A DNA stretch of 64,000 nt from NCBI GenBank assembly GCA_010093485.1, contig MU001504.1:751769-815768 (forward strand), in the 5' to 3' direction. This stretch comes from Karstenula rhodostoma CBS 690.94 (taxonomy: Eukaryota; Ascomycota; Dothideomycetes; Pleosporales; Didymosphaeriaceae). The position numbers and the translations under genes are program-made. Under the pieces are notes generated by a model. It saw only the letters and a program-made list of their open reading frames with translations, was not told the DNA's origin and searched no databases. Positions 33,245 to 45,016 of the stretch are shown here, in pieces (position 1 is the stretch's first letter; each line of letters begins with the position of its first letter).

Positions 33245-35287
33245 ATGATTCCGTCCTACACTGCGCGCGAACGCCGAGGTATGAATCGAAGCCAAGAGGG
33301 CCATATGCGGGTGCACTTCAAGCAGAGAGATATTTCTTCTAGCTCCCTTGAGGGAATGGAACGTCCCGTCCGCTCGTTCGAAGCCTTCGTCCAGACCTCG
33401 CCACCAAACCCCTCGGAGACAGACAAGGCTCTCCCACTGACTCCGGCACCGTGGAATCGAGCAAAGTCGGACGGAGAAAGGATCCCCACACCGCCATCTG
33501 CAGGCCTCCCACTAGCTTCACGGGAGATAAACTCAAGCATAGCTTCTTGGAGAGCGCCATCAGAGTGGTACAACGAAAGCGCTAGTAGCAAACCTACGCA
33601 TAGCACCCCCTCGCCGTCTCTCACACCTCCGACTTCCGCGCCTCGAACCTTCTCTCCACTCCTACCCGAACCATTCCCAGGCCTTCTCCGCATGGCAAAA
33701 ACAACAGCATGGTTAAATCCCGTCTCACCTCCGGCAAGCCGGCTTTTGCCAATATACGAGCGCACGAATGCTAGTCCGGACCTGGACCCACCACGCTGCC
33801 CTCCACGATCACCCTTACCAGCTACTCCACCGTTGAACAACCGATATATCGGGAAAATACTTCCGCCGGAACATCGGAGGGCAAAAAGCCCAAGCAAGGA
33901 TTTGGCTGCCACTGATCGGGTTCAAGAACTGTCACGTAGTGGTCCCAATAATGAGAAAGCATATGCCTCGTTAGGCCTTGGTTCTCCACTGCCAAACAAC
34001 TCTTACGAGTCGGAATTAAATCAGCGAGGGCGAAAACGAGCTGACCGGCAGTATCTGAGGGAAAAGAAGCTCCGTGCGCTGTACAAAGGCAGTCCTTTAC
34101 ATGATGACAGCTGGGAAGACGAAGACATGGACGATAAGACACGGGAGCTGAGCTTTTCACAAGATTACCACGATATACTTGCCGATCAGTACCAGGAGAT
34201 GAACGTGCGCGCGCAAGAGGTTCTCAGCACCGGGGGAGTCCAACAAGTACACGAAGCTCAGCTCGCGGAGCCTACGCGCAATGCTCTGCCGAACGAACGT
34301 GACGTTATCCCTCGGCCGTTGTCGTGGCGCAAAAGTTCGGGTCTATCTACACCCCGAAGCCTGTCCTTTGATGGAAATGGGGAACCAATACCAAGCCCGT
34401 GGAACAAGAGCAGGCACAAAAGGATATCTTCGTTCATATCTCATCGCTTGGGTAGTTTAGAGTCAAACAAGGAGGGGCTGTCAAAGAAAGAACGTCGACC
34501 GTCGGAGTCGAAGCGTACACCTGATCCCGACGAAGTCAAGGCCCAGGATGACGACCTTCGAATTTCGAGATTCCTTCCTTCCACTAGACCTATCAAGTTT
34601 GGCAAGAAGCATAGGAATATTGGCGTTGTCAAAGCACCCTCCGTCCCGTCTCCACCGTCGCAACCCAATCGCCTGATACGTCTACCCGGGGGTCATGCCG
34701 TTATGCGGACCCATTCACCATCTCCAGTTCCGAAATCCGACATTTCGCCTACGTCTACCCATACATGTGAAAATTCCCAGTGCGGCAGCGAATACTCGCC
34801 GACGACTTCGAATCCTCGTTCTTCATACTACGGCAACAACTCGCCCTCGACAGCAAACATCCCAATCACCATGCGTAGCGCATATTGCACATCAGGAGGC
34901 TCGTCTTCTTCACACCGATCGAGTAGCGGTCACCAAATTGCGCAAGAAGCAACGCCGCCACCTCCTCCACCGCCTCCACCAATCGTGCCCTACTCACCAC
35001 CTCAATCACCGCCCCGCTCGCCTGAAACGCTGAATCGCTTGCGAGATGAAAACAATAATGCAGAACATCGTTATAGACCCAACTTCTTGGAAAAGGCTAA
35101 GGAGGCTCGCAGGCGGCGTCTTACAGAAGCAAGACAAGACAAATTAAAGAAGAGTATCAAGGTGTTGGGGCCGACGGACCCAGGGGTCGTCCAGGCAGGG
35201 TATGTGAAGTCCGAAACCAGATTTCAGCGAAGTACTAGTGATCTGAAGGGGAGGTTGCCAGGATACTTGATGGGAGGATCCGCTTAA
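33245..35287 (+). CDS. Long, largely disordered fungal protein of unknown function
   Basis: Single uninterrupted frame of 680 residues from an ATG at 33245. It is rich in Ser, Pro and basic residues throughout, with many SP/TP sites, for example PSPSLTPPTSAPRTFSPLLP. There is a nine-proline run near residue 570, flanked by SPPQSPPRSPE, of the kind that binds SH3, WW or profilin. Two parts look structured. One is a charged helix at about 257-310 (RADRQYLREKKLRALY, then FSQDYHDILADQYQEM). The other is a basic C-terminal segment (FLEKAKEARRRRLTEARQDK, then KVLGPTDPGVVQAGY) that looks conserved in style. There is no signal peptide or transmembrane helix. I do not recognise the family; a scaffold or phospho-regulated role is a guess. 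The gene is convergent with the lyase, 208 bp apart. Confidence 0.75.
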   Translation: MIPSYTARERRGMNRSQEGHMRVHFKQRDISSSSLEGMERPVRSFEAFVQTSPPNPSETDKALPLTPAPWNRAKSDGERIPTPPSAGLPLASREINSSIASWRAPSEWYNESASSKPTHSTPSPSLTPPTSAPRTFSPLLPEPFPGLLRMAKTTAWLNPVSPPASRLLPIYERTNASPDLDPPRCPPRSPLPATPPLNNRYIGKILPPEHRRAKSPSKDLAATDRVQELSRSGPNNEKAYASLGLGSPLPNNSYESELNQRGRKRADRQYLREKKLRALYKGSPLHDDSWEDEDMDDKTRELSFSQDYHDILADQYQEMNVRAQEVLSTGGVQQVHEAQLAEPTRNALPNERDVIPRPLSWRKSSGLSTPRSLSFDGNGEPIPSPWNKSRHKRISSFISHRLGSLESNKEGLSKKERRPSESKRTPDPDEVKAQDDDLRISRFLPSTRPIKFGKKHRNIGVVKAPSVPSPPSQPNRLIRLPGGHAVMRTHSPSPVPKSDISPTSTHTCENSQCGSEYSPTTSNPRSSYYGNNSPSTANIPITMRSAYCTSGGSSSSHRSSSGHQIAQEATPPPPPPPPPIVPYSPPQSPPRSPETLNRLRDENNNAEHRYRPNFLEKAKEARRRRLTEARQDKLKKSIKVLGPTDPGVVQAGYVKSETRFQRSTSDLKGRLPGYLMGGSA

Positions 35288-35495
35288 GTTCTGTTCCGCA
35301 CGTACTTCAATAGACTACAACTTTTAATTTGGTCGATCACAGAAAAGTCCTACCGGACGATGGATTCAAATATGGTGAAGTGCAGATCAGTAGTATCTGA
35401 TGTAGTTGTTGATGGGTATCTCGAACTTAACTACAAACTGAAGCAATATCGTCGAAGCGCGCACACAACCCCCCTCTCTTCTACCGTGTACTCCT

Positions 35496-37241
35496 CTAAA
35501 CAGCAATCATGTCGATAGCATCCACAGAGATACCCGGACTCAGATATCCCGTCGCAGCCTTCCCCGAAATAACACTAATCTTCAGTGTCTGGTACTCGTT
35601 CGTCTTCTGTATCCACGCTGACTGCGGCACACTGTACTCATAGATATAGTTGTTCCCACGGTACGTGCCCACAGTCAGGGACCTGGTATCCCCCTGACCC
35701 TTATCAGCTTGAAGCGGTGCGGTCCAGCTGTTTACGGCGATGGCGGGACGTCCGCCAGCCATGCCTTCTGTGACGCCGAACCGGATCTTGGCGCCTTTCT
35801 TCAGCTGGTCGGCAGTGAGCTTGAAGTACACGAGATGGTCGTTGTTGATGTCTTTCCAGATGTAGCCCGGGAAGTTTGAGGCCTGGGAGTTGCCCACGAT
35901 GAAATTGGCGGCATCCCATTTTGCGAGCCGGGTGTCGGAGGGGTGCATGTAGGTTGGTTTCATGGGGGTGTCGAGGAAATTGAGGAAGCCCTTTGGCGTG
36001 CCGTCCCATTCACCAATGCGCCAGATGGCAGTCGTGTCCTGCGGGTCCACGCAAGTGATGGTGTTCTTCGCCACTGTACCCCCCGCCGTGACGGTTACAG
36101 ATTCGGTGTGTACTTCGAGCTCGCCCTTGTACACGGTCAGAGTGTACGTGCCAGGCAGGACACCGGTAATCTTCCAAGCCCCAGTGGCAGCAGCCCAGTA
36201 CTGCGCGGCGTTATTCTTCAGCCCTACGACATACTGGTAGCCCGACTTCATGTTCGAGAGGCCCACGCCGACAACGGCGCCACGCTTGGACTGCGGCACC
36301 CAACCCGCGATCTCGAGGCCGTCGAACCAACTCCAGTCTGCCTTGCGAGCGAAAAGGTTTGCATTGGGAGCAGCGCCATTGTCGGTGAATGTGAGGACTG
36401 AAGGACCTTGGAGTCCGAAACGCATGACATCAGTGTGACCTGGATGAGATTAGCACGCAAACCGTTCTCGTGGGGGGGTGAATTACCCATGTTGTAGTGG
36501 TAGATGTCGTAGAGATCCGGGCCGCCAGATCCACCGCGGCGGACCAAACTCCTAAAGAACGGGCCACCAGATGCCTTCTCGTGGTTCGAGCGAACCATGT
36601 ACATGCCGACGTTCTTGTTCTGGTAGCCAACGTAGTCATAGTCAATTGTCCGGCCATACTGCTTTCCTGTCAAGTACGAAGTTAGCTGGCTATCACGGCA
36701 GTCCCTTGAGGGACTTCTTACCTGAATAATGTTTCGACCACGTTTGACCAGACTTGCCGTCAACATCGCCAGACTCGATAGCGGTAGCACCGTCAGGGAT
36801 CCAGTCAGTGTCCTCGTTCGGGTCGTTGGTAAAGATATTGGGTGGGACGCGGAGGATGTAGCGCGAGACGGTGACGCTGGTGTCGGCTTTGTTCATGAAA
36901 ATGTAGACGTTCGGGTTGCCATAACGGAAGACAAGAGTGTGGAGGAGCGTTCCATACTTGACGGTGACCTTGATGATGTTCGCAGGGGAAGTGTACTGCT
37001 TGATGGTCACGGTTGATGCACCGAGCCCGGACTCGACGTGCGAGTACTTTCCGTTTTGGCCACTGTATTCGACGCCGCGGTACTTGATTGAGTTCATATC
37101 ACCATTGGTCTTGCTAACACGCACGACGAGGTTCGCGTTCGTATCGATAATGTAATTTTTGCCATCATCGGTGTAGCCCCACGCAGCGAAAACAGCTGCT
37201 GGAGCTAGCAATAAGGCAGAGAGAGTTGCGAGGAATCGCAT
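35496..37241 (-). CDS. Secreted rhamnogalacturonan endolyase (PL4)
   Basis: Exons 36722-37241, 36487-36666 and 35496-36439 with 55-nt and 47-nt introns; 547 residues. The enzyme cuts the rhamnose-galacturonic acid backbone of pectin by beta-elimination, outside the cell. Residues 1-19 form a signal peptide (MRFLATLSALLLAPAAVFA), followed by WGYTDDGKNYIIDT, the start of the beta-sandwich catalytic domain. The segment with VRSNHEKASGGPFFRSL and DLYDIYHYNMGH carries conserved Tyr/His residues characteristic of family PL4 active sites. A middle fibronectin-type domain (GTYTLTVYKGELEV) and a C-terminal carbohydrate-binding-like domain (WRIGEWDGTPKGF onwards) complete the usual three-domain plan. 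Length is normal. It indicates a lifestyle on plant material. Confidence 0.95.
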
Positions 37242-38302
37242 TTTGGAAACGAGTGACTACCCACAAAGGGGGTGTAAACGAATGACTAGACACACAGGTA
37301 ACGATCCGCAGGCCTGGGTTGGAAAAGACGATGGACATCATCCTAATAAATACATCTTGCGACATCTCCTTGTCCCTGATCGACGTCTGAACCTGTTATC
37401 ACGCCTTAATCTACTACGGTCACAGTGCTCAACCCGTACAGCTATACCTTTTGAGTGACGCTCCGGTGGCGCTCGTGGCCAAGCATTCGTGAATTGTACC
37501 GTATTATGGAAGCTGTTACCTTTTGTGGTGTACGAGAGCCCATCCGGGAATAGGCCAAGTGTGGCTAAGTGGGCCCAATTGGTGGAATGATTGTGCTGTG
37601 TTTCATGAGCGGTCCGTGTCCATCCCTAAGCCCAAAGAATTCTAGACATATGTTTCAAAGACGATATCATGCGCTTGTCGTGGGAAACATTTACACTCGA
37701 ATCAATGTGGGTGGGCTCTCCTCTAAAGCATGGAGATTTTGTTTATGAGATATTTTGAAAGTGAGGTTGTTGTAGATTTGATTTTTCAGGGTTGAGGTTT
37801 CGGATGTCCCTCGGGTGCTTGCCTCCGCGGAGGGCCATCACGACTAAGTACAAACTCCGGAAGGGGCTTGGCCATGATTCACTCCCGGCCGCCAAGCCTT
37901 GCTTGCTTACCTAACCTTGTTATCCACTCACAACGCTTCCTTTTGTATCACGTTTGGACGGCAGTCAGTCCATGTTTGTCTATCAATTTACGGGACACTA
38001 CTTTGTAGTTCGAGTCAACAATCAGAAAACTACATGATTCACTCCCATGTTGCACATCATCCGTGTGCCGACCTTTTACATTGCAACATAAAACATCTTA
38101 TCGCGCAAAGCAGCAGTCTTCGATCAAACATCCCAGAACGTCCTGTTTCGATGCGCAAACGCTTTCTTGACAGTAGTACTACAACTTTCGAGATATAAGC
38201 GCACACGCGCCGCTTCCACAGCTGGTAGAAGCAGGGGAAATCGGTGTGTTTCGGTAAGTACATCACCTTCAAGAAACAGTTTACCATCCATGCCCTGCTG
38301 CA
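37242..38302. other. Promoter of the lyase and 3' flank of the next gene
   Basis: No coding signal. The part nearest the lyase ATG should hold its promoter. Pectinase genes are usually under carbon control, but no site could be assigned with confidence. Confidence 0.4.
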
Positions 38303-39719
38303 TTACACATCGTCCACCTCCCTCCATTCTGCTTCCATCAAATTGTTGCTCTCTATAGCTCCTTCGTCCACCAACTTTCTTGCTGTCTCCACCCCGGTGG
38401 TCGGTAACTTCACTTCAAACCTTTTTCCGGTTGGTACTTCTTTCCCTTCGATGGGGTAAGGGAATTTCGCCCATTCCGGGAGCAGGCCCGCCTGCCTCAT
38501 CGCCGTCCCCTGGTCCCAATGAATATGTTCGTGACACAAGCGATCCCCTCGCATACCGATGATACCCGTAAACGGGATCTCCAAATACTTCCCTGTGGGT
38601 GGAATGCCTGGAAGCAGCCAATCCACTCGGCGATCGTGCGTGAGTTTGAAGACGAACTCATCGACGACACGGTCTATTCCAATGGTGCGACTGACCATTT
38701 CAAGCTCTGTATCGTCTGGGTTGGCATGTACGAAGTGGTTGGTGTAGAAGGCTGTTAAGCGCTCCTGACCGATACCCCCGGTTAGAGTAGGAATATGATT
38801 AACGTAGGGCTGTGAAACCATTGTAGCCATTGTGCGTGCAACATCGCGCTCACCAAACTCATACCGGCAGTGTTCTTCCCATATGGCTTCCAGATCGAAG
38901 TAGGGACCATTGAGGAGAGGTTTAAGGAACATGAGACTGCGTGTGTGCGCTATACCGGCCGATGTGCTATGATAGTCCTCGTCGGCGGGGAGCACCCACT
39001 TCGATTCCTGCTTCGCGTTGACGTAGCGGAAAGTTTTGACAGGACCTTCTGGTGTGGTAGTAGAGGATGAGATATCGACATCTTGCACAATGGATACTGA
39101 CTCTCGGCGGGGGGTCTCAGCGCCAGAGATGTGTACAAGCTGGGGTGGTAAAGTGGAGTTGGTGCTCGTGGACGAGGAAATGGAGGTGAACTTCCGACCG
39201 CCGTATGATATGAGAGCCTTGATGTGTGGAGAGTGGCAAGCAGCTTCTTCAACGTAGAATGGAATCCGAGTGACGTATGCTGTCAAAAGTCAGCTGTGTC
39301 ATACTCATTCGTCCGCCCCAATCTTGTGCACCTTGTTATTGCCCAAGGAAAACGGAATACTGGGAAAATTCGAACGCACAGATAAGACCAACGCCATCTC
39401 CCCATATACATTGTTTGCAGTCCCTCAATGCTTGAAGTCCGCGTGCCAAGCTAAATTCGCCTCCATCCTCTGGCTTCCCTGGCACTTTTATCTGCACGAC
39501 AGCGAAACCCTCTTCGGCCCATTTTTGCAATGGCGGTGGATCAAGAGATTTTTCACTGACTTCCAGTTGTGCATAATGATCCACGACTAAAATGAGACCT
39601 GGCCCGGAGCCGCGGCGAGAAAGCGGCGGTTGTAAGGTCAGATGCGGGGATAAATGCTGGGCAGGGGCACTCGGAATGTTGATGGCCTCAAGAGCCTCGG
39701 GATGGACAGCGTCGCCCAT
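38303..39719 (-). CDS. Dienelactone-hydrolase-like domain fused to a SnoaL/NTF2-like domain
   Basis: Exons 39380-39719 and 38303-39279, joined by a 100-nt intron (donor GTGCGT, acceptor GACAG), give 438 residues. A nearby alternative donor (GTCTTA) would change only a few residues. The N-terminal half resembles the dienelactone hydrolase fold (GPGLILVVDHYAQLE, then WAEEGFAVVQIKVPG). The usual nucleophile elbow (GxCxG or GxSxG) is not seen where it is expected, around the splice junction. The C-terminal half (about residues 240-410) is a SnoaL/NTF2-like fold: FYTNHFVHANPDD, a conserved VDEFVFKLTHDR and HEHIHWDQGTAMRQAGLLP. Fungal genes of this plan are commonly labelled carboxymethylenebutenolidase, but a hydrolase activity is doubtful here. 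Substrate unknown. Confidence 0.75.
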
Positions 39720-40452
39720 GTTTATCGTTTAGTGTTAACTTCCACTGTTCGGTGGCGACGGTATACACCCGCTGAAGTTCGATAAGACGGTCTCCTTATG
39801 TAGCGAAGAGGGGAAGTGAGCTTGAAGCAGAACGCGTGGGGTGACTTGGATCATGCAGACCAGATGGAAGCAGCAACGCTATCTCGTGCCACGTGGTGAC
39901 ACAAATGAAGATGCGGTGCTGTGTTAGTCTAGATGTGGAAAGCTGTGATACATGGATATTGTGGAGAAGGCGGGGCACGAAGCGGCTGCATTGTCAGTCT
40001 GCAGAGCCAACCATTGCACGTTCAATAATTCTGTCCCCGCAGCATCTGACGCACAAATATAGCTGTCGGTTTGATGCTCTTGCAAGAGAAGTCGGGCACT
40101 GGTCATGGTTGTGTGAGACCGTGTATTTATCTGCATACGGACGCGTGGTGGTTCAAAACGTGAGCACATCGCAATAAACGTGTACCTTTCGTACGATGCA
40201 CTTATTATAGTGCCCCTGCCAGGCACCCAGTCTAAGTTGCATGCGCGCTAGACTCGGATTTGGCCGCGTGGAGATCCAGAACGTTCTGAATCACAATCGA
40301 CGTGAAGATGCTATGGTCTATGGTGTGACAAGAGTTCAATATATGCTTTTGTGCATGATGAACATGTATGTATTATCGGTGTCGATGTTGTATGCACACT
40401 CTCTATAAGGACACTCTCCCATATGCTGTATCAATTCCGTAATATAGGAGCC
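39720..40452. other. Spacer with no recognised gene
   Basis: Promoter of the dienelactone-hydrolase-like gene plus 3' flank of the TspO gene. Only short, unconvincing open frames. Confidence 0.4.
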
Positions 40453-41376
40453 TCAGTTCCGCTTCTTGGATGCTGAATTGAAGTCCCAGTTGTTTAGGTA
40501 ACCTGCACCGATCTAACCACGTGTCAGCAGATTTCACCCCGCACCACGCAATACTCGACTCACGCAAAGATAGGTGGCGAAGCTCAACCAGCCCAGATAC
40601 GGCGCGAGCAACCATCCGGATGTTTCGTCAACCTGACTCCAGATATATGCCAAATAACTGACTGTGCCTCCCAAGGCGAGAATATCAACTGTCGCAGCAA
40701 TGGGTCGGTTGAAGCTGAAGAAGAGAGGCATCCAGATAAGGTTGAGACCAAGCTGAACAGTGTAGAGGGTTGCTTAAAGGTACAGCGTCAGTAATTGGTT
40801 CATGAGCCAGAGCGGTGGATATAGCCGGACGCACAATCTCCAGAATGGAAATTGTTCTGCTTGCCATTTTCATTGCCATGCATTGGAGCCTACTTACCAC
40901 CTTGTTTGGCAAGGCTAACAGTAGCAGGGTTTATAGAAGTTGTCCCTGCGGTCCAGGCCCGGTGAGCTACGTAACCCATGGTCGCGTAGAGCGCCGTCCA
41001 AACAGGACCGAAGACATATCCTGGAGGATTGAGCGGAGGCTGCTTAAGGGCCAGATAGAGTTTTTGGGTTTCGCTTGCTACGGAATAGTTAACAATGCGC
41101 GTTCTCTGCTCTTGCCCATACCCTCCCACCAAGCTAGAAAGCTTGAGAGACTATGCCCATTCGTCACAATATAGGCATAGCTATACCCGCAGGTAAATTA
41201 GTCTCAATGGGGGATGTGTTCACCCTTTCTGGGAAAGGCACCATAAGCTAGAGGGAGAGCTCACGTTTGGTAGAAAAACCAACGGCGGTGCCAGCAAGAA
41301 CCGGCAGCAGAATAGCAACGGCAGGACTGTCGAACACGAAGTTGGGAAGCGTCAATGAAGGTATGTAGGTAGTCAT
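40453..41376 (-). CDS. TspO/MBR-type translocator protein
   Basis: Exons 41265-41376, 40898-41077, 40564-40772 and 40453-40512; 186 residues. Introns are 187, 125 and 51 nt. TspO proteins are five-helix membrane proteins, in eukaryotes mostly of the outer mitochondrial membrane, that bind porphyrins and sterols. The key family segment is plain: LALKQPPLNPPGYVFGPVWTALYATMGY, read as KQPPLNPPGYVFGP plus VWTALY. Then comes YTVQLGLNLIWMPLFF, matching the Q-x-x-L-N-x-x-W pattern, and LAPYLGWLSFATYLC leading to GAGYLNNWDFN. The short last exon (20 codons) supplies the expected LNxWD-type end. Function in fungi is poorly settled. Divergent from ARS2. Confidence 0.9.
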
Positions 41377-42164
41377 TGCGGGTTCTGTGTTTGGCAACTC
41401 GTCTCGACGAAAGGTGTTCTTATGGTCCAACGGCGATGGCGTGTTCCTCGACCAGACACAGAGAATAGCGACCAATAATACCTCGGCACCTCACGTGCGG
41501 GTTCTCTTTCCTGTTTCGCAGGCGTTCGCGCCTGCTGCGAGGGGAAACCCGCTAGACTTCTTCGGGACTAGCCGAAACCCCGGTACGCTTCTCCTCACGT
41601 CGACAGCTGCGCGCTCCAGTCCAGCTCTCCCAACACTCGGTATTCTTTCGCACCGGGATCTCCAGCACATCGTGAGTGCAGCTCTTCTTGTTCGCATCCC
41701 CCTTGTCAGTCCCACAACACGCTTGTACAGCTATTTTCATAGCTCCCTGACCTTTGTCGGCGGCGCCTGCGTGTCCGCTCAGCTCCATCTCTCACCTCTC
41801 TTTGTACTGCGCTGCGCGTCTGCATCCATCGCATCAGGCGCTGCGCGCTTCTTGTTTAGCTCTGCATTGCCGCACCTTCCTCTTCGCCGCGTCTCTCGTC
41901 TCTTGTTCACTGCTTGTGGTTCTACTCTAACGCGAGGCCGTCATGGCAAACAGTCCGAGACCCGCGATTGCGCACCTGCTTCTGCCACCTTTATTCCCCC
42001 GGCGAGCTGTCGCCTAGAACACAGCAATCGCGTCTGTTGTCACTCCCATGACCAGCTCACCACACTCCTTCCATCATCGTTGATAGCCGTGGCTTGCGAC
42101 AATCCAAGCTTGCCCTCTCCGCTTCCGCACACAGAGCTGCGCGTAGCACGGCCGACCTGTGAAG
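41377..42164. other. Divergent promoter region between TspO and ARS2
   Basis: A long plus-strand open frame (41387-42205) runs through it, but its composition is Ser/Leu/Ala/Arg-rich without domain or homology signal. It overlaps the ARS2 start in another frame, so it is treated as chance. CT-rich leader sequence lies toward ARS2. Confidence 0.45.
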
Positions 42165-45016
42165 ATGGACTCTTATACGTGAGCTCATTGCGCCCACGAT
42201 CGTAGATGCTGGCGCTGACTTTGCATCGTAGTTCGCAAGACACGGACTCGTACCGACGCCGATCTCCTGGTACGTCTCTATCCCTATCCAATGCTTCCGG
42301 TTTCAGGTGACAGAAGCTCGTTCGTGAGTGGCCGATCCGCGAAGCAGGCCAAGCTATTCATGTGTAGATTCACTCACCCCAACTGTGGCAAAGATGCTGC
42401 TTTACCTCTGCACACCGTTAGAATCTGCATAGCATCAGGGGTGCTAACTTTACAACAGGCTCCGGGGATCGTCGCAATCGGCAGAGTCGAGGCCGTTCAC
42501 GGTCACCCCAAAATATCGATCGTTATCAGCCTGACCGTAACCGCGATTATGACTATCGCCCTCGAGAAGGCGGCCGCCGCCGATCCTCTCCACCACCTGT
42601 TCAGGCTGGTATTGATAGATATGTCCCTGGCCAGGACAACTTCACCCCGACCTTCTCAAGTAATCCGATGCCTAATCCTATGACCCTTGAATATCAGGTC
42701 GGATTCAATTTCTTCGCAGAGTGGTGGCGTGTAGAACAGATCATCAAGGAAGAGAAAGAACGTGCCAAGAACGGTGGAAGGAAGCCAGGACTTAAGGGAG
42801 AGCGCGAGGCTCGAGAAGAGCGCGGGAAAGAGCGTGAGCTGATACAGGCGGCATACGACGAGTACAAGGAGAAGCTGCAAGTGCAGATGGCCAAGACCTT
42901 TGTGGAAAAGCATAAAGGCGAGGAGTGGTTTAAAGAACGCTACAACTCCGAGTACCGACAAGCTTTCCGCGAGAAATTGCGCGGCTATCGACATGCTATA
43001 TACCATGACTGGGCGCGACAAGTCGATGATGGGTACTTTGACGAGTTCACCCTCGAAGGGATATACAAGAATGAGTCCAACGGTGCCGGCGGTCTAGTCG
43101 AGAAAGAAGAAGGGGAAACTACAGCAGCCAACGAAGTGCTCGGTGTAGGGGACCTTTTGCCTTGCAAGGGCGGGGAACTACGTGACGAGGCTGCTCTGCA
43201 ACCCACTCTGCTCATCAAAACCATTGCGCCTACCGTCAACCGGGACAAGGTCGAGGACTTCTGTAAAGAGCATCTGGGTGAAGGTGCTGGTGGTTTCAAG
43301 TGGCTAAGCATGAGCGACCCCAACCCGCTTAAGAAGTGTCATCGCATCGGTTGGGTTATCCTTCATCCGAGTGACGATCAGTCTATGATCATTGATGACC
43401 GTGGCGATGGTCGGGTAGAAGAAGAAGGCGAGGATGGTGCCATTGATGACAAACTAAACGTCTCTCAGTCACCCCTTGGTACCGCACAAAAGGCTCTCGA
43501 AGCCCTCAACGGCAAGACGGTCATTGATGATCAACGCGGAAATTTCACTTGCCATGTAGGGGTTCATGAGCCGCCTGCAGCACCTCGCAAGAAGGCGCTT
43601 TGGGACCTGTTCTCGGCGCCTGAGAGGATCGAGCGTGATCTGGAGCTCGCCGAGCGATTAGTGAACAAGCTCGATAGTGAAATGAAGGACGGACATGAAG
43701 ACGAGTTCGGTGAGGTCAACGGCGTTGCTAAAATCGAACAACGTGTGGAAGACTTGCGTTCCAAAGGCTGGCTACAGCCTCCAGCCAATGCTCCCACTGC
43801 CGTCAAAAAGGAGCGAGATCCTGAAGATCTCGAAGAAGGCGAGGATGAGACGATGGAGGATGAGGAGGAGGGTGCTGTTGATGACGAGGTCGACGATGAA
43901 GAGCTCCTGGCCAAGAAAAAGAAGCTCGATCTTCTCATCGAGTATCTTCGTCGCGTGTACAACTTCTGCTTCTTCTGTGTGTTTGAGAGCGACTCTGTTC
44001 ACGAGTTGATCCGGAAATGCGCTGGCGGTCATCTTCGTCGACCCCGTGCAAGCCTGACAACGGCTGCCAAAGCTACTGCGAGGGCTACAGCCGACGGACA
44101 GCCTTTCCCCTACAAGAAGCAAGAATCTGCGGGAGACGTGGAAGGGGATGGCAGTCCTGTCGAAGTCAGACAAACGCCCAAGCTGAGCGGCAAGACGCAG
44201 CAGCAGTTACAGCGCGCCTTCAACTGGGTGAAGACCTATGAGGAGAAATTGCTGCAGCTTCTCGAACCGGAAAACATCGACATTCGAAAGCTAGGTGGAA
44301 AACCTCACGAGGAGGCCGTTGAAGACGAGCTCGCCAAGTACGTCAAGCAAGAAGACGAGTCGAAGTGGCGTTGCAAGGTTCCAGAGTGCACGAAGTTGTT
44401 TAAGGGACAGAACTTCTGGCGCAAGCACATCGAGAAGAGGCACCCGGAATGGCTTGAGAAATTGCATACCGATGTAAGCTATCTCTCGTGCAGTAACAAC
44501 CTCGAAACGAAGCAGCTAATCGTCGTATAGCTCCAATTAGTCAATACCTACGTTATGGATCCCGCACATATCGCGCCTTCGCGTAGTGATGCCAACAGCA
44601 ATGGACACTTTCCGATGGGTAATCACGTCGCCGCCACTGGAACACCTCGCGGATTCAACTTGGCTAATATGAACATCAACCTAGCGAATCCTGGGGCCAA
44701 TTTCCAAGGACTCTTCAACCCTGCCATGGGTAATTGGGATTCCAACTTTTCCGCCGACGGACACCAATCAGGTCCTATGCGACGTGGTGGACATCGGTTC
44801 AACAACCGATCTGGTCCCTATGACCGGCAGAACCGTGACGGGCGTAACCGCAACAACGGCCGCTTGACGCCGCCGCTGCCGCGCAACGGGCGTGGAGGCC
44901 CTCGGTTCGGCGAAGGTGGACCAGGTCCTATGCAATCGACCCAAGGACGATCCCTTAAGAGTTACGACGACCTTGACGCCGTCGGCTCGGGCGGTACTGG
45001 CGAGCTCAACTACTGA
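42165..45016 (+). CDS. ARS2/SERRATE-type RNA-processing zinc-finger protein
   Basis: Exons 42165-42178, 42232-42269, 42459-44473 and 44531-45016 give 850 residues. The first two coding exons are only 14 and 38 nt and encode an RS-rich start (MDSYTSQDTDSYRRRSPG) that continues as SGDRRNRQSRGRSRSP. Ars2 binds the nuclear cap-binding complex and steers capped RNA toward processing, export or decay. The conserved N-terminal block is clear: FNFFAEWWRVEQ, ERYNSEYRQAF and a charged helix. It is followed by an RRM-like segment around CHRIGWVILHPSDD. The C2H2 zinc finger reads KWRCKVPECTKLFKG, then FWRKHIEKRHPEW. The tail is Gly/Asn/Arg-rich (RGGHRFNNRSGPYDRQ). The last intron has a clean GTAAGC donor, and reading through it gives an early stop. 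Confidence 0.9.

Noticed and set aside
41387..42205. 272-codon open frame between TspO and ARS2
   Set aside because: Low-information Ser/Leu/Arg/Ala composition, no domain, and it overlaps the ARS2 start in another frame.
42270..42306. 37-nt intron plus an extra exon in ARS2
   Set aside because: Short for a fungal intron, and the following exon cannot reach the conserved block in phase through a good donor. A single intron from 42270 to 42458 solves both problems and has a CTAAC branch site near its end.
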